A stretch of 64,000 bases of DNA from Palaemon carinicauda (GCF_036898095.1 NC_090744.1:13235143-13299142), one strand, 5' to 3'. Counted from the stretch's first letter, positions 40,262 to 52,366 are shown. Program-made: numbers and translations. Notes: generated by a model not told the origin, from the letters alone.

Positions 40262-42745
40262 ACTATAAGTGAAGCTACTCACAGGTCTGGTAATTGCTTG
40301 GACCTAGTATGCACTGACTCCCCTGGCGTTGTTACAAGTAAGGTTGGCTTTCCAGTCGGGACATCTGATCATGCCTTGGTTTTATTAGTAGTGAAGACTG
40401 AGCAGCCTGTCCCTGATGTATCATACTCTTGTAAAATTTACAGGATATCCCAAGCAGACTGGAATGGGATTTTGCATGATCTTTTGTGCTTGAATTGGTC
40501 ACAATTATATAGTAGTGTACATCCTGTTGTCCCTTTGAATGAGAATCTAGTCAACATAATTGACAGGTGTATCCCTTCTCGTGTACTAAGGTACCAAGTG
40601 AAGGACAGATGTGGTTCAGTGATGATTGTAGACGGGCTTATTTGGGGAAGCAGGAGGCCTATCATCTTTGGAAGGGTAACAGATCAGATTTGACCTGGAA
40701 TAACTATACTCACTGAGCTTACAGCTTTTGCTCAGAGAGTTCATGCTTCAACTGAAAAGGAATACAATTTAACCATAAAAGAAACCCTTTCTGGTACAAC
40801 TCAGGAACATAAATGGTGGTCTACCCTTAAATCTGCACTCTTTGGTGTAGATGCAACTTAAACCAGATGGCTGTTACTCTGTCCAAAGGAAAAAGCCACC
40901 CTTTTGGCTGATGCTTTTTATAGTAAACAGAGTAATGAAAAACTTGAACTTCCTCATTCCTGTTTTCCTGAGGCTAAACTAACTAGTCTAGCTTTTCTAT
41001 CTCGTGAAATTAAAGCTCTGTTTATGGACCTTGATGCTTATGGAGGTGTAGACCCAAACGGTATTTTTCCTTTTTTTTTTTTCTTTTATAAAGACTGCAG
41101 ATTTCTTAGCTCCAAAGTTATGTTATTTTGTGCAGGTTAGCAAAAAGAGCTTTTAGCACTTGTTGGAGAATTAGTAATATTACTCTATGTAAATGTGTTT
41201 GCGGTAGCTCAAGTCTAACTGATTACCGCCCAATTTCCATAACTCCCATATTATCTAAAGTTTTTGAATGTCTTCTGGTAAAACGTCTTAATAGGTTTGT
41301 TGAAGGTAATCATCTATTCCCTAGTCTGCAATTTGGTTTTCGTAAAGGCCTTGGAGCATGTGATGCCCTTCTTACAATCTCCAATGCTGTACAGAAATCC
41401 CTTGATTGTGGTCAGGAAGTTCGTATGATTGGCCTTGATTTTAGTGCTGCCTTTGACCGTGTTAATCATGAGGCCCTTGTTTTCAAACTGAAACAGTTGG
41501 GAGTGGGTGGGTGTTTCTTAGCATTATTATTGATTTTTTAAGTAATAGATCTCAAAAGAGTTGTTCATGGGCACCATAGTGAGTAGGCTATAGGAATGTG
41601 ATGTCCAGTGATCCACAGGGTAGTGTTCTTGGCCCATTACTTTTCATTCTATATACACAAGACATGTGGTTTGGCCTAGAAAACAAGTTTGTTGTATATG
41701 CAGATGATGCTACTCTCTCTGCATCAATTTCATCCCCTGAATGTAGATCTGGGGTAGCTGAATCCCTTAATAGATATCTAGCTAAAATTAGTGCATGGTG
41801 CAAATTACGGGGTATGAAGTTGAATCCTTACAAAACTTAAAGTATGATTGTAAGTAGGTCAAGGACAGTGGCTCCTCAACCTCCGGATCTCAGTATTGAT
41901 AATGTTTCTTTAAGTTTGTACGACTTTAAAAATTCTAGGTGTGATTCTCGACAGCAAATTTACTTTTGAGAAACACATTAGGTTGTCTTCTTTAATTGCA
42001 CTAAAAAATGGTTTATTGAGAAAGTCTTTCAATATTTTCGGTGATCAATCTATTCTGAAGTGTTTTAATTCTTTCATTCTACATTGCTTTGAGTATTGTT
42101 CTTCTGTCAGCTCTTCAGCTGCTGATTCTCATCTTAATTTGTTGGACAGAAACTTACGGTCTATAAAATTTCTTATTCCTGATCTACTGTAGATATTAAT
42201 CTCTGGCACCGTCATTCAATTAGTTCATTATGCATGTTGCACAAAATTGTTCATAATTCTGACCATCCTTTGCATTCAGATCTTCCTGGACAATTCCATC
42301 CTGTTCGTAATACTAGGCAGGCAGTTAATTCTATATACACAGGTGTTTCTCCATCATGAGGCTCAATACTACACAGTATTTTAGAAGTTTTATGACAGCT
42401 GTTACCAAGTTGTGGAATGATCTTCCTAATCGGGTAGTTGAATCAGTAGAACTTCAAAAGTTTAAAGTTGGAGCAAATGTTTTTATGTTGACCTGGCTGA
42501 CAAGAGCCTTTTTATAGTTTATATATGACATATCTGTTTTTGACGTTGTTAATAGTTTATATAGGACATATCTGTTTAGACGTTGTTACTGTTTTTCGAA
42601 TGATTTATTGTTAATTTATTCTCATCATTTATTTATTTCCTTTCCTCACTGGGTATTTTTCCCTATAGGAGCTCTTGGGCTTATAGCATCTTGCTTTTCC
42701 AACTAGGGTTGTAGCTTAGCTAGTAATAATAATAATAATACCAAT
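40262..42745 (+). pseudogene. Decayed LINE (CR1/Jockey-like) with endonuclease and RT
   Basis: In order: the end of an apurinic-type endonuclease (HRSGNCLDLVCTDSPG, then GTSDHALVLLVV), a linker, RT with DYRPISITPILSKVFE, FGFRKGLGACDALL, GLDFSAAFDRVNHE, PQGSVLGPLLFILYT and the active-site YADD, and a C-terminal thumb region. Stops and frameshifts separate these pieces, including TAA at 40858 and a break near 41540, so it is dead. It ends with CTAGTAATAATAATAATA. Its 3' end is the source of the family T repeats. The clade assignment is by motif style only. Confidence 0.8.
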
Positions 42746-43569
42746 AGAGTATCCTACATGGTGCACTTACGGAATATTACTTACACAGATTGTTGGGGTT
42801 TCACTAAAGATTGCTGAATTACACCCTTACATTAGTAAGATGAGAAACAGCAAAAGAGAGACTGGCTATGGATCTAAGCTTCTACATGCATTAGTTCAAG
42901 AAGGTTGGAATAATCCAGCACAAGGCAGGGGAAATAGCAAGCATATCATATATGAAATCTCAACAGAGGATTTCAGACACTGTAAGCAATCTATGCATTG
43001 GATAAAAATCCTCTGCGATGAGGCAGTAATGAATATCAGGCTACTCTGGAAAGACAAATGACAAGGAGCATAGACACTAAATTCTCTTCAGTCACTAGGA
43101 ATAGTTTAAGGGTAGACGATGCCTTTGATGACCAATGAAAATTTCTCCAGAGACAGCGAACATAGCAGTTTTGTGGGATAATTTCTTCACAGGATGTCAA
43201 ACAGGAGAAACAGCGAAAGAAATAAATCTACAGGTCCCAGCGGGAAGCCATCGAGTACGTGTTTGCGCACCCATAAATGCAGTGATGATTCAAGTGAAAA
43301 CGCATTGGCATACTGAATCAAAAGCTATAACAGGATACTTCAGAACCCTCTGAGAAATCTAATTAAATTAGTGAAACATTGGAAAAATGAGATTCAAGGA
43401 GGCAGCACAGGAATGTAGATATCCCATACAAAAAGGGGAGCAAAGGCAGTTCAACGAGGCAGGCATCAAGGGGGACGAGGAATCAGCTATGCCACAGTTA
43501 GAATAAGCAGCTGTAATTACAATTTACCAGAAAAATAAGAGAGATGTGACAAAATCCAGCTACAAGGTA
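42746..43569. other. Unassigned DNA with two short open frames
   Basis: Open frames at 42840-43061 and 43135-43353 (73 and 72 codons) lack motifs I know. They precede the Ty3-like remnant and could be its gag, but nothing proves it. Confidence 0.3.
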
Positions 43570-44040
43570 AAAGTGAAATGCGAGTTTTGTGCACCTGAGA
43601 GGCTCTGCCAGTTTCTCCGCTAGCGTTGGGTTATGTTTTTACTGCGGAAAAATCTGACAATTTGCAAACCATTATTATGGGGAAAAAGTCGCATGCCTAG
43701 CAAGGTCGCATTGGATGGTACAATAAGCACCATTTCTGCGAGTGATATTAGCGGCAACAGGCTAAAAAGCTGAAGACGACGTCAGTGGCTGGGAGGTCTG
43801 ATTGAGATGTGTCCAATGTTGTTGCTGCGCCATACATGCAATTGACCATGAATGTTAGCTTCATTTATTAAAAGATAAAAAAGGTGCACATCAGAAATTG
43901 TAACTGATACTAAGGCTGAGGTATGCAATGCTGGGTCAGTACAGGTACTGAGCCTGGAAATTGCTGTGAAAAATCTAAATAAATCAGAATTAGATTTCCA
44001 ACATGCACCAGAAGGTCACAGGTGTGTACTGTAATAGGAT
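43570..44040 (+). pseudogene. Possible LTR-retrotransposon remnant: zinc knuckle and aspartic protease
   Basis: Reading across frames: CEFCAPERLCQF and CFYCGK followed by HYYGEKVACLARSH resemble a CCHC-rich gag/pol linker. From 43899 VTDTKAEVCNAGS then VLSLEIAVKNLNKSELDF resembles a retropepsin in which DTGAEV has become DTKAEV. Stops interrupt it. Weak but ordered evidence for a Ty3-like element. Confidence 0.35.
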
Positions 44041-44104
44041 GTTGTCAGGTTAACACCGAGTGTAGCAGCTTGTCAAAAAGTGAGTGTATGCATTTTGTCA
44101 ATGG

Positions 44105-45965
44105 GACACACAATACTCTGATGCAGGTGTTGAGGTGCCAGTGATGGGAGATGAGAATGAGAGAGAGATTACAATAGATGAAGTGAGGAGAGCACTAGAT
44201 GAAACGAGAGTAGGAAAAGCGTCTGGTATGGATAGTGTGAAAGCTGAGATGTTGAAGGAAGGGGGTGTGACTGTACTTGAATGGTTGGTGAGATTGTTTA
44301 ATATGTGTTTTGTGTTGTCAATGGTACCAGTAGATTGGATTTGTGCATGTTTTGTACCACTATATACTGTAAGGGTAAGGGAGATGTGCATGAGTGTTGT
44401 AATTCAAGAGGTATTAGTTTGTTAAGCATAGTTGGAAAAGTGTATGGTAGAGTAATGATTAATAGGATCAAGGATAAAACAAAGAATGCAATCTTAGAAA
44501 TACAGGGTGGTTTTAGAAGAGGTAGGGGTTGTATGAATCAGATTTTTACAGTTAGGCAGATATGCGAGAAATATTTAGCAAAAGGTAAGGAGGTGTATGT
44601 TGCGTTTATGGATCTGGAGAAAGCGTATGATAGAGTTGATAGGGAAGCAATGTGGAATGTGATGAGGTTATATGGAGTTGGTGGAAGGTTGTTGCAAGCA
44701 GTGAAAAGTTTCTACAAAGGTAGTAAAGCATGTGTTAGGATAGGAAATGAAGTGAGTGATTGGTTTCCGGTGAGAGTGGGGCTGAGACAGGGATGTGTGA
44801 TGTCGCCGTGGTTGTTTAACTTGTATGTTGATGGAGTGGTGAGAGCGGTGAATGCTCGAGTGCTTGGACGAGGATTAAAACTGGTAGACGAGAATGACCA
44901 TGAATGGGAGGTAAATCAGTTGTTGTTTGCAGATAATACTGTACTGGTTGCAGACACAGAAGAGAAGCTTGGCAGATTAGTGACAGAAATTGGAAGTGTG
45001 TGAGAGAAGGAGGTTGAGAGTTAATGTGGGTAAGAGTAAGGTTATGAGATGTACGAGAAGGGAAGGTGGTGCAAGGTTGAATGTCATGTTGAATGGAGAG
45101 TTACTTGAGGAGGTGGATCAGTTTAAGTACTTGGGGTCTGTTGTTGCAGCAAATGGTGGAGTGGAAGCAGATGTACGTCAGAGAGTGAATGAAGGTTGCA
45201 AAGTGTTGGGGGCAGTTAAGGGAGTAGTAAAAAATAGAGGGTTGGGCATGAATGTAAAGTGAGTTCTATATGAGAAAGTGATTGTACCAACTGTGATGTA
45301 TGGATCAGAGTTGTGGGGAATGAAAGTGATGGAGAGACAGAAATTGAATGTGTTTGAGATGAAGTGTCTAAGGAGTATGGCTGGTGTATCTCGAGTAGAT
45401 AGGGTTAGGAACGAAGTGGTGAGAGTGAGAACGGGTGTAAGAAATGAGTTAGCAGCTAGAGTGGATATGAATGTGTTGAGGTGGTTTGGCCGTGTTGAGA
45501 GAATGGAAAATGGCTGTCTGCTAAAGGTGATGAATGCAAGAGTTGATGGGAGAAGTACAAGAGGAAGGCCAAGGTTTGGGTGGATGGATGGAGTGAAGGA
45601 AGCTCTGGGTGATAGGAGGATAGATGTGAGAGAGGCAAGAGAGCGTGCTAGAAATAGGAATGAATGGCGAGCGATTGTGACGCAGTTTCGGTAGGCCCTG
45701 CTGCTTCCTCCGATGCCTTAGATGACCGCGGAGGTAGCAGCAGTAGGGGATTCAGCATTATGAAGCTTCATCTGTGGTGGATAATGTGGGAGGGTGGGCT
45801 GTGGCACCCTAGCAGTACCAGCTGAACTCGGTTGAGTCCCTTGTTAGGCTGGGAGGAACGTAGAGAGTAGAGATCCCCCCCTTTTTTTTTTTGTTTCATT
45901 TGTTGATGTCGGCTACCCCCAACATTGGGGGAAGTGCCTTGGTATATGTATGTATGTATATCTAT
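44105..45965 (+). pseudogene. Decayed RTE-type LINE reverse transcriptase
   Basis: RT pieces in order: GKASGMDSVKAEMLKEGG, GISLLSIVGKVYGRV, QGGFRRGRGCMNQIF, FMDLEKAYDRVDRE, GLRQGCVMSPWLFNLYVDG, FADNTVLVADTEEKL, RLRVNVGKSKVMR, then the C-terminal RWFGRVERMENG and RGRPRFGWMDGV part. The catalytic FADD reads FADN. There are frameshifts near 44370 and 44995 and a stop at 45260. The 3' untranslated tail ends in (ATGT)n-like repeats near 45950. Clade by motif style. Confidence 0.8.
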
Positions 45966-46143
45966 TTTAACGTTGTTGATGTTTTTAGAATGATTTATTG
46001 TTAATTTGTTCTCATCATTAATTTATTTCCTTATTTCCTTTCCTCACTGGGGTATTTTTCCCTATTGGAGCCCTTGGGCTTATAGCATTTTGCTTTTCCA
46101 ACTAGGGCTGCTGCTTGGCTAGTAATAATAATAATAATTATTA
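45966..46143 (+). repeat. LINE-tail repeat, family T
   Basis: 5'-truncated copy of the 3' end at 42560-42745 (CCTATTGGAGCCCTTGGGCT, CTTGGCTAGTAATAATAATA), inserted directly after the RTE tail. Confidence 0.8.
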
Positions 46144-46219
46144 GTGTCTGTAACTGATAATACACTCCAATTCTCACATCTCTTGCCTGACTATTTCTGC
46201 CTGTTTCTGTATCTACAAG

Positions 46220-47140
46220 CTGTCCTATTTTCTATTACTCTCACACAACATTTTTATCTTTTATTATAACGACATCACCGACTTGTATGTTTCTCTTTTC
46301 CGAGTGCCACTTTCACCATACAATGAGTGTGAAGATATCTCTCTGCCGCTTACTCCAATAAATGTTGACAACATTTTGTATAAAGTTTAAACACTTCTTA
46401 GTGTCACCTGAAGTAGACCATGAAACAGATGGTACTCTATTTCATGCTGTACCCAAAAGTAAATAGTTTGGACACAATGGTCCTAATTCCACATCTATAC
46501 CAGGTTTCAATCCAATAGGCTTGCCATTCATTAAGTCTGGTATTTCAAAAAAAGTTCTGTAAATCACATAAATATTAAAATAGTAGCCCCTACGAGCAAT
46601 AACAGAAACCTTTTTTTTAGTTAACTAATGCCTCACACCGTTTGGCCATACAGCATTTGCTGAACGAATAAATTTCCATTTCAAGCCTTCTTTTGCTCCA
46701 AATTCAATGACCTCATGCATGTCCCGTTGTTGTGAATGTCACTCTTCAGGTCTTTATTTGCCAATACTATTTGTGAGCTTCAATCAGTGCACAGTATCAG
46801 GATAGCTATGAACAGTTGTGAATCTTCTGAAACACATTAAAAGACTGTTATATTCATCAACAACATCAATGTACAGGCCTCATGTGACAATATAATTGAA
46901 TATATCCCCATAGGCCTTCCCAGTTGTTCTTTTCTTTACATTATCTTTGATTTGAAAAGGTCCAAATGTCCGAATCTTTGTGAGTTGGGGACCTTTACTC
47001 ATGAAACATACCAAGCTTATGCGTTAGTTTTGCCTTAACAGTTCTCCTCTGTTGTTTTGCCTTCTTCTGTGCCTCCAGTAACATCCCAGCAATGTTGTCC
47101 TCTCCAGTAGAGCTTCCCTTTTTACCTGTCATGTTGAGTA
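46220..47140 (-). pseudogene. BEL/Pao-type integrase remnant
   Basis: Not in any long open frame. Minus-strand translation gives, in order: FGPFQIKDNVKKRTTGKAYG (about 46960-46900), YIDVVDEYNS, GIDVELGPLCPNYLLLGTA (about 46500), then QNVVNIYWSKRQRDIFTLIV and KRNIQVGDVVIIKDKN (about 46370-46230). These match the order of the integrase core, the LCPN.LLLG motif and the C-terminal VQVGDVV motif of BEL/Pao elements. Several stops: dead. Confidence 0.7.
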
Positions 47141-47724
47141 CTGTTGAAATGCTTGCTTGGATACCACATAAACTCGGGTTGTCTCAATAAAAACTTTATT
47201 TCGACCTGTAAGAATTACAGTATAACAAGTCAATAAAACATACCAACACCACAAACAATTTACTTATCAATACAGCAGAAACATGGGTAATCACCACATA
47301 ACATAAACATATATAAACACACCAATAATTATAAGAATAATCATTATCATGTCATTACACAATCACCATTACCACCAAGTCGGTACATAAGTAACAATTA
47401 ACTAAAAAAGTCACTTACGACAAAGCCCCATCTCTGATACTTATCAGAAATATCTTGTAACAAACGTCAAGTAATTTCTCCCATCATCTGTAGCATTAAC
47501 ACATATCCTTAAAGAACACAAGTTACATGTCAACACCATTTTGGATAGCAAGAGGAATGCACAGTTGCACTTCTCGCTAACAACACACGAAAACCCAGTA
47601 ATGTGTACAACCTCCATCGGCTTCACAGTGGATTCGTTGATAGTCACACCAAAACCAACCAACACCACAATTATATGCACACACTTTACTAAACTTGAAA
47701 GTTATGACAAAGAAGAAAATATAT
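47141..47724. other. Low-information DNA
   Basis: No gene. CACCA-rich stretches and short complementary open frames on both strands at 47440-47830. Confidence 0.5.
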
Positions 47725-48060
47725 TATTATTATTATTACTAGCTAAGCTACAACCTGAGTTGGAAAAGCAGGATGCTGTAAGCCCAAGGGTTCCAACGGG
47801 GAATAATAGCCCAGTGAGGAAAGGAAATAGATAAAGTACAAGAGGAGTAATGAACAATTATAAAATATTTTAAGAATGGATACAACATTGATATAAATCT
47901 TTCATATAAAGACTAAAACCTTAAAGAAAAAAACAAAACAAGAGGAAGAGTTATAAGATAGAATAGTGTGCCCAAGTGTACCCTCAAGTAGAGATTTCTA
48001 CCCCAAGGCAGTGGAAGTCTATGGCACTACCTGAGACTAGAGAACAATTTTGATTTCTCA
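47725..48060 (-). repeat. LINE-tail repeat, family T, long copy
   Basis: Begins TTATTATTATTACTAGCTAA, includes GTTGGAAAAGCAGGATGCTG and, further in, CCCCAAGGCAGTGGAAG and GAGACTAGAGAACAATTT. The extra ~200 bp beyond the LINE tail recur at 49008 and 20767, so this is a longer unit than the LINE 3' end alone. Confidence 0.75.
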
Positions 48061-48477
48061 CTGTTTGTTCATGACCACGGAACAGATCTGAAATGGGTAT
48101 TGCACGTATGCCTGGCCTGGCACACTGTAATCCTCACGAAAAAGTCTTTGCAGTGTTCGTTCCTTCCCTTTACGCGTATTTCTTGCTACTTCGTTCAAGA
48201 ATGGAGCTTTCGGACTGACTTGCTGATTCTGCAAACTATAATGAAGCTGTGGCCAGAATTTTCCAATGGGACAGAAGAGAAGACAAGTGTGCACTGGAAG
48301 TTGCATATTTATGAAAAAGTAATAAGAAAATAAAGATAAATTTTGTAGATTCTAAACTCTGAGACTAAAATAGCAATCTGGGGGGAGCAAGATATAGCTA
48401 TGCCACTATAGAATCCTCACCTAAGAGCCCAGCTTCACATTGAGATCCTCGTAATTGTTTTTTTTTGACTGGGTTAT
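48061..48477. other. Unassigned DNA
   Basis: Overlapping open frames on opposite strands (48058-48306 and 48100-48333) with no recognisable motif; probably a transposon piece. Confidence 0.3.
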
Positions 48478-48652
48478 GAAAACTCATGAAATTTCGTTCA
48501 CTTGAGATGTTTCTTCAGTTGTGGAAAGAGGTGATAGTCGGAGGGGATCACGTTTGGAGAGTAAGGCGGGTGGTCGACCAATTTGAAGCCAAAGTCGCGT
48601 ATTTTCCGTAGAGTTTCATGTGCTGTTGGTGCTGTATGAGAGATTGATAAAT
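48478..48652 (-). pseudogene. mariner transposase fragment
   Basis: Minus-strand translation: APTAHETLRKIRDFGFKLVD then HPPYSPNVIPSDYHLFPQLK, then KKHLK and a stop. This is the mariner catalytic region around the last Asp (PSDYHLF) of the D,D34D triad. The N-terminal part and both ends are missing. Confidence 0.8.
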
Positions 48653-49007
48653 ACAAGATAACCAGTTGTAAAATAAATATGGTTCATGTATTGTTAATGA
48701 TGATAGTAATATTATTTTGGACCAAACAAAATAATACGGCCGAGAACAGTATATTTCTACGTTGAATTTCCGATTAAAATTACATTTTTTTATAAGTGTA
48801 GAATGTAGTTTTTTCCTTGTCGTAACTTAGAATTCTAGTTTTGTAAACTGTGCAATTGTCGATGCTCACTAATGAAGTGTAAATTTAAAAAATATTTTTA
48901 GTTAACAAGAAGAGATCAATACCATAAGCGTGGAAAGAAAATGAAAATTGCATCTACCAGAATGATCAGCTTGGTTGATGTGTCCAGTGTCTTCTAGGAG
49001 ATAGACA
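48653..49007. other. AT-rich DNA without recognised features
   Basis: No open frame or repeat I can name. Confidence 0.5.
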
Positions 49008-49245
49008 CTCCAAAATCAAACTATTATTCTTTGGGGTAGTGCCATAGCCTCTGTATCATGGTCTTCCACTGTCTTGGGTTAGAGTTTACAGTTCTCTTGC
49101 TTGAGGGTACACTCAGGCACACTATTCTATGTTTCCTTATTTCATTTCCTCATTAAACTATTTTCCCTGTTAGAGCTATTGGGCTTATAGTATCCTGCTT
49201 TCCCTAGTAGGGTTATAGCTTAGCTAGTAATAATAATAATCATAA
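49008..49245 (+). repeat. LINE-tail repeat, family T, long copy
   Basis: CCAAAATCAAACTATTATTC through CTTCCACTGTCTTGGGTTAG to CTTAGCTAGTAATAATAATA; same extended unit as 47725 in opposite orientation. Confidence 0.75.
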
Positions 49246-49568
49246 TATTTGGCTGTAAGGACGCAACCCATCTAAAATAATTCAGGGTAATTAAGAACAC
49301 CACTTACTTGATCTACATTATGAATACCACTCACCTTTTCATAAATAATATGTGAAAGGGACAAATGTATAGAGTGAAAGTAAGAAAAAAGTTAACAGAA
49401 TCTATAAGACAGACATTAAATGTTAGAAATAAGTACTTTATATTCATTAGAGAAATCAAGGCAATAGATCACTTCCCCAGGTAATTTCCATTTTACATAC
49501 CAGGTATCAAACTAAGTAGCATCTTTCTCTAGTCCCGAGGGGACCAAGAAGTGGCCCCAAGGCTCCGA
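49246..49568. other. Host DNA; possible 3' untranslated region of candidate gene
   Basis: No gene. If the exon at 49569 is real, this is its 3' untranslated region (minus strand). An AATATAAAG string near 49435-49445 could serve as a weak polyadenylation signal. Confidence 0.3.
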
Positions 49569-49630
49569 TTAGACTGGAAACTGCTGGACACACATCTGGG
49601 GTGCCGTGAGAAGCCCATCTTCCACAAGAT
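49569..49630 (-). CDS. Candidate host terminal exon
   Basis: Minus strand: pyrimidine tract and acceptor TTTCTTCGTTTTGCAG end at 49631. The exon reads on in one frame as LVEDGLLTAPQMCVQQFPV and stops with TAA (49569-49571). Entry phase 1 matches the phase-1 donor of the exon at 24553. In the duplicated locus the partner exon for this copy would lie right of the window, and the partner of 24553 would lie left of it. Not recognised. Confidence 0.35.
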
Positions 49631-50469
49631 CTGCAAAACGAAGAAATAAACAGTACAGAAGGTCCTTAAACATATATAATAGGTTACAAAAAGCTGTTTG
49701 TAAGTCCAATTTAGTTAGATTTTGACTTAGAGTAAGCCTAACCTGGAACCCATGACTTTGATTTCCAACTAGAAAAGTCAACAAATAGTCAGGTTTCATA
49801 TGCGAATCCTCGATAAGCAGGGGATGACTATATACATTAAACTGGAAGTGTTGAAAACTCAAATATTCCTTCGGCTTATGAATATATTACAAAACCCACC
49901 TATCGTTTCAAACTTTAGTTATAAAGTTACAGAGTGAGTTGTCAAATAAAGTGTATACTGTAAAACAAATGCACTACAGTACAACATTCAAAATTAATTT
50001 TGCTCCATTACTAAAATCCAATTATAAAGAGGGTATTTATAATGAAGATGTTCGTGAAACAGAAAAATTGCAATATGAAAATAAAAAGGAATCTTTCAGT
50101 CTCTAAAACAGTGCATATCTTCAGCATCAACCAAGCTGACCATTCTGCTAAATGCTATTATAACTTTTTTCTTTTTTTACAGTATTGGCCTCTTTTCAAC
50201 TACCCTTTACCTTATGTTTTTTTAAATGACTTTGTTTTCTCGACACTTTTAGGCTTTTGAGAGTATGAAATCCATATAGTGGCATTTACATAACTTGTCA
50301 AATTATTTCTAATATACTTTTAAACATGAAATAATTCCAGGGTTGTATAAAATTGCCTAAAAACCAAAACTATTAATGCTAAAAATCCCTCTAAATTTTA
50401 ACTAGTGCACCAATCCTTTTAAAAAGAGACTTTACTTCAATCCTAAAGTAATTTCTAATATTTAAAAAA
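49631..50469. other. Host DNA left of the duplicated segment, copy 2
   Basis: AT-rich. 49680-49830 is weakly similar to 12440-12600 (GTAAGTC, CTAACCT, ATAGTC), probably another old dispersed repeat. The corresponding DNA of copy 1 lies outside the window, left of element A. Confidence 0.5.
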
Positions 50470-52031
50470 TAAATAAATCAAGATATGTATAAAAATACCT
50501 AAAAAGCAAAGCTATTATTACTACAAGTTCCTCCAAATTTTAAGTAGTGCACCAATCCCTTTCAAAAGGACACACAGCACTAAATGGAAACTGGGGAACA
50601 TTTCTGTCTGCAGTGAACTTACATAAAAAATATCACAAATTTTATTTAATAATGATGTAGTTCTTTACTCCAGAAATCAAATATAAACTTTGGTATAAAA
50701 TACTGTATGAAAAAAAGTATATGCTAAACATTTCATGAAAGAAAATCATTATGAAATAACATGAAATGGATATAGTGACCTTCATACTGATAGGCCCTTT
50801 TGACATTACAGTAACCCTTTTACCCCCAATGGACGTAGTGGTACGTTTCACAAAACTCATCCCTTTATCCACAATGGACGTAGTGGTACGTTTCACAAAA
50901 CTCATCTCTTTACCCACAATGGACGTACTGGTACGTTTCACAAAACTCATCCCTTTACCCCCATGGACGTACTGGTAAGCCTTTGCTAAAAACTGCTATT
51001 TACATTTTTTTGCATATTTTTGATAACTTTATGAGAAACTTCAGGCATTTTCCAAAACAATGAGACCAACCTGACCTCTCTATGACAAAAATTAAGGCTG
51101 TTAAAGGAATTAAAAAAAAAAATATATTGCAAAATGTGCTTGAAAAAGAAAATGCCTAGGGGTTAAGGGTTGGAAATTTCCAAATAGCTTGGGGGTAAAA
51201 GGGTTAATACTCCCTCTTGGCATGTCAGTTCCAACTTTAGGTCAGTCTACTAAAATAAAATCTTAGTTAAGTAGTTTTATAAGTGTACTTTACAGTACTG
51301 TACTTCACACAGAAGCTTATTACTGTATACAGATTATATAAAATGATAGCAGATAAGTAATGAAAGTCCTCAACTTAAAAACTTAATAGGTTCCAAGAAC
51401 CCATCTGTAAGTCTAAGTTTGCTACATTTTGTCCTAGGGTAGACCTAACCTAACTCACAGGCCTATGATTTTCAGCTGCAAAAGTCAACATATAGTCCAA
51501 TTTCATATTGTAATTGCCGTCTTGGTTACGGCATTAAATGGAAAAATTTTGTTCAATTACAGTATTTCATTATGAACTTTTTATGCAATATCTGAGATTT
51601 AGAAATTCATTTGAATTTGCGTTTGTATATCTGGATGTTTGTAAGTTCAGAGCCCTTTATAGAGTGAAAATCAACTTACATCGGGTCTCTTGGAAACCAA
51701 TTAACTACATGGAAGAGTATATTACCATACCTGGAAAAGCTCTGTGTTTGGAAAGTGTCCGAGCAACAGGATTAACGAGCAGACCGTGCAAGACGCTATC
51801 TAATCCACCTCAGTCGAACCACTTAGTTTCTCGGGCATCCTGAAAGAAGATGGATCATTCAGATTTACCAAGATTGATTGAAGATTGTTATCAAGTGTAA
51901 ACAAGTACATAAGAAAAGACTCTTTACTAATAAAATTACTAACAAAATAACAGAGGCACAAGAATAAAAAATCTGAACATCATTTTAGGGTTATGAAAAT
52001 GACCATACCTGTTGAAATTACATAAAAATAT
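50470..52031. other. Host flank, copy 2 of duplicated locus (segments 1 and 2, uninterrupted)
   Basis: Equals 4821-4992 joined directly to 11716-13104. It is therefore the empty-site version of the element B insertion (junction at 50641/50642) and, at its left end, of element A. Single-base differences are few (for example at 50791, 50857 and 50911). Confidence 0.9.
50812..51207. mobile_element. Small palindromic DNA element, family M (duplicate of 11886-12280)
   Basis: Same insertion as in copy 1, so it predates the duplication. Confidence 0.8.
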
Positions 52032-52226
52032 GTTATTTTCCTTAGTAAAATAAATTTTTGAATATACTTACCCGATGATCATATAGCTGCATCCCTGCTG
52101 CCCGACAGAAAAAACCTACGGGAGGAATACGCCAGCGATCGCTATACAGGTGGGGGTGTACATCAACAGCGCCATCTGTCAAGTAGGTACTCAAGTACTC
52201 GATGTCAACAAAGAACCAATTTTCTC
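52032..52226 (+). repeat. Left (3') inverted terminal repeat of element C
   Basis: GTTATTTTCCTTAGTAAAAT, then CTTACCCGATGATCATATAG and onward; inner part inverted at 58241-58416. Confidence 0.88.
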
Positions 52227-52276
52227 CTCTGTCCCACTGGTTCTCTATTGGGGAGGAAGGGTGGGTCCTTTAATTT

Positions 52277-52366
52277 ATGATCATCGGGTAAGTATATTCA
52301 AAAATTTATTTTACTAAGGAAAATAACATTTTTCAATATCAAACTTACCCGATGATCATATAGCTG
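52277..52366. other. Internal complementary region of element C
   Basis: Complements of both outer ends joined at GAAAATAAC|ATTTTTCAATATC. Confidence 0.85.
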
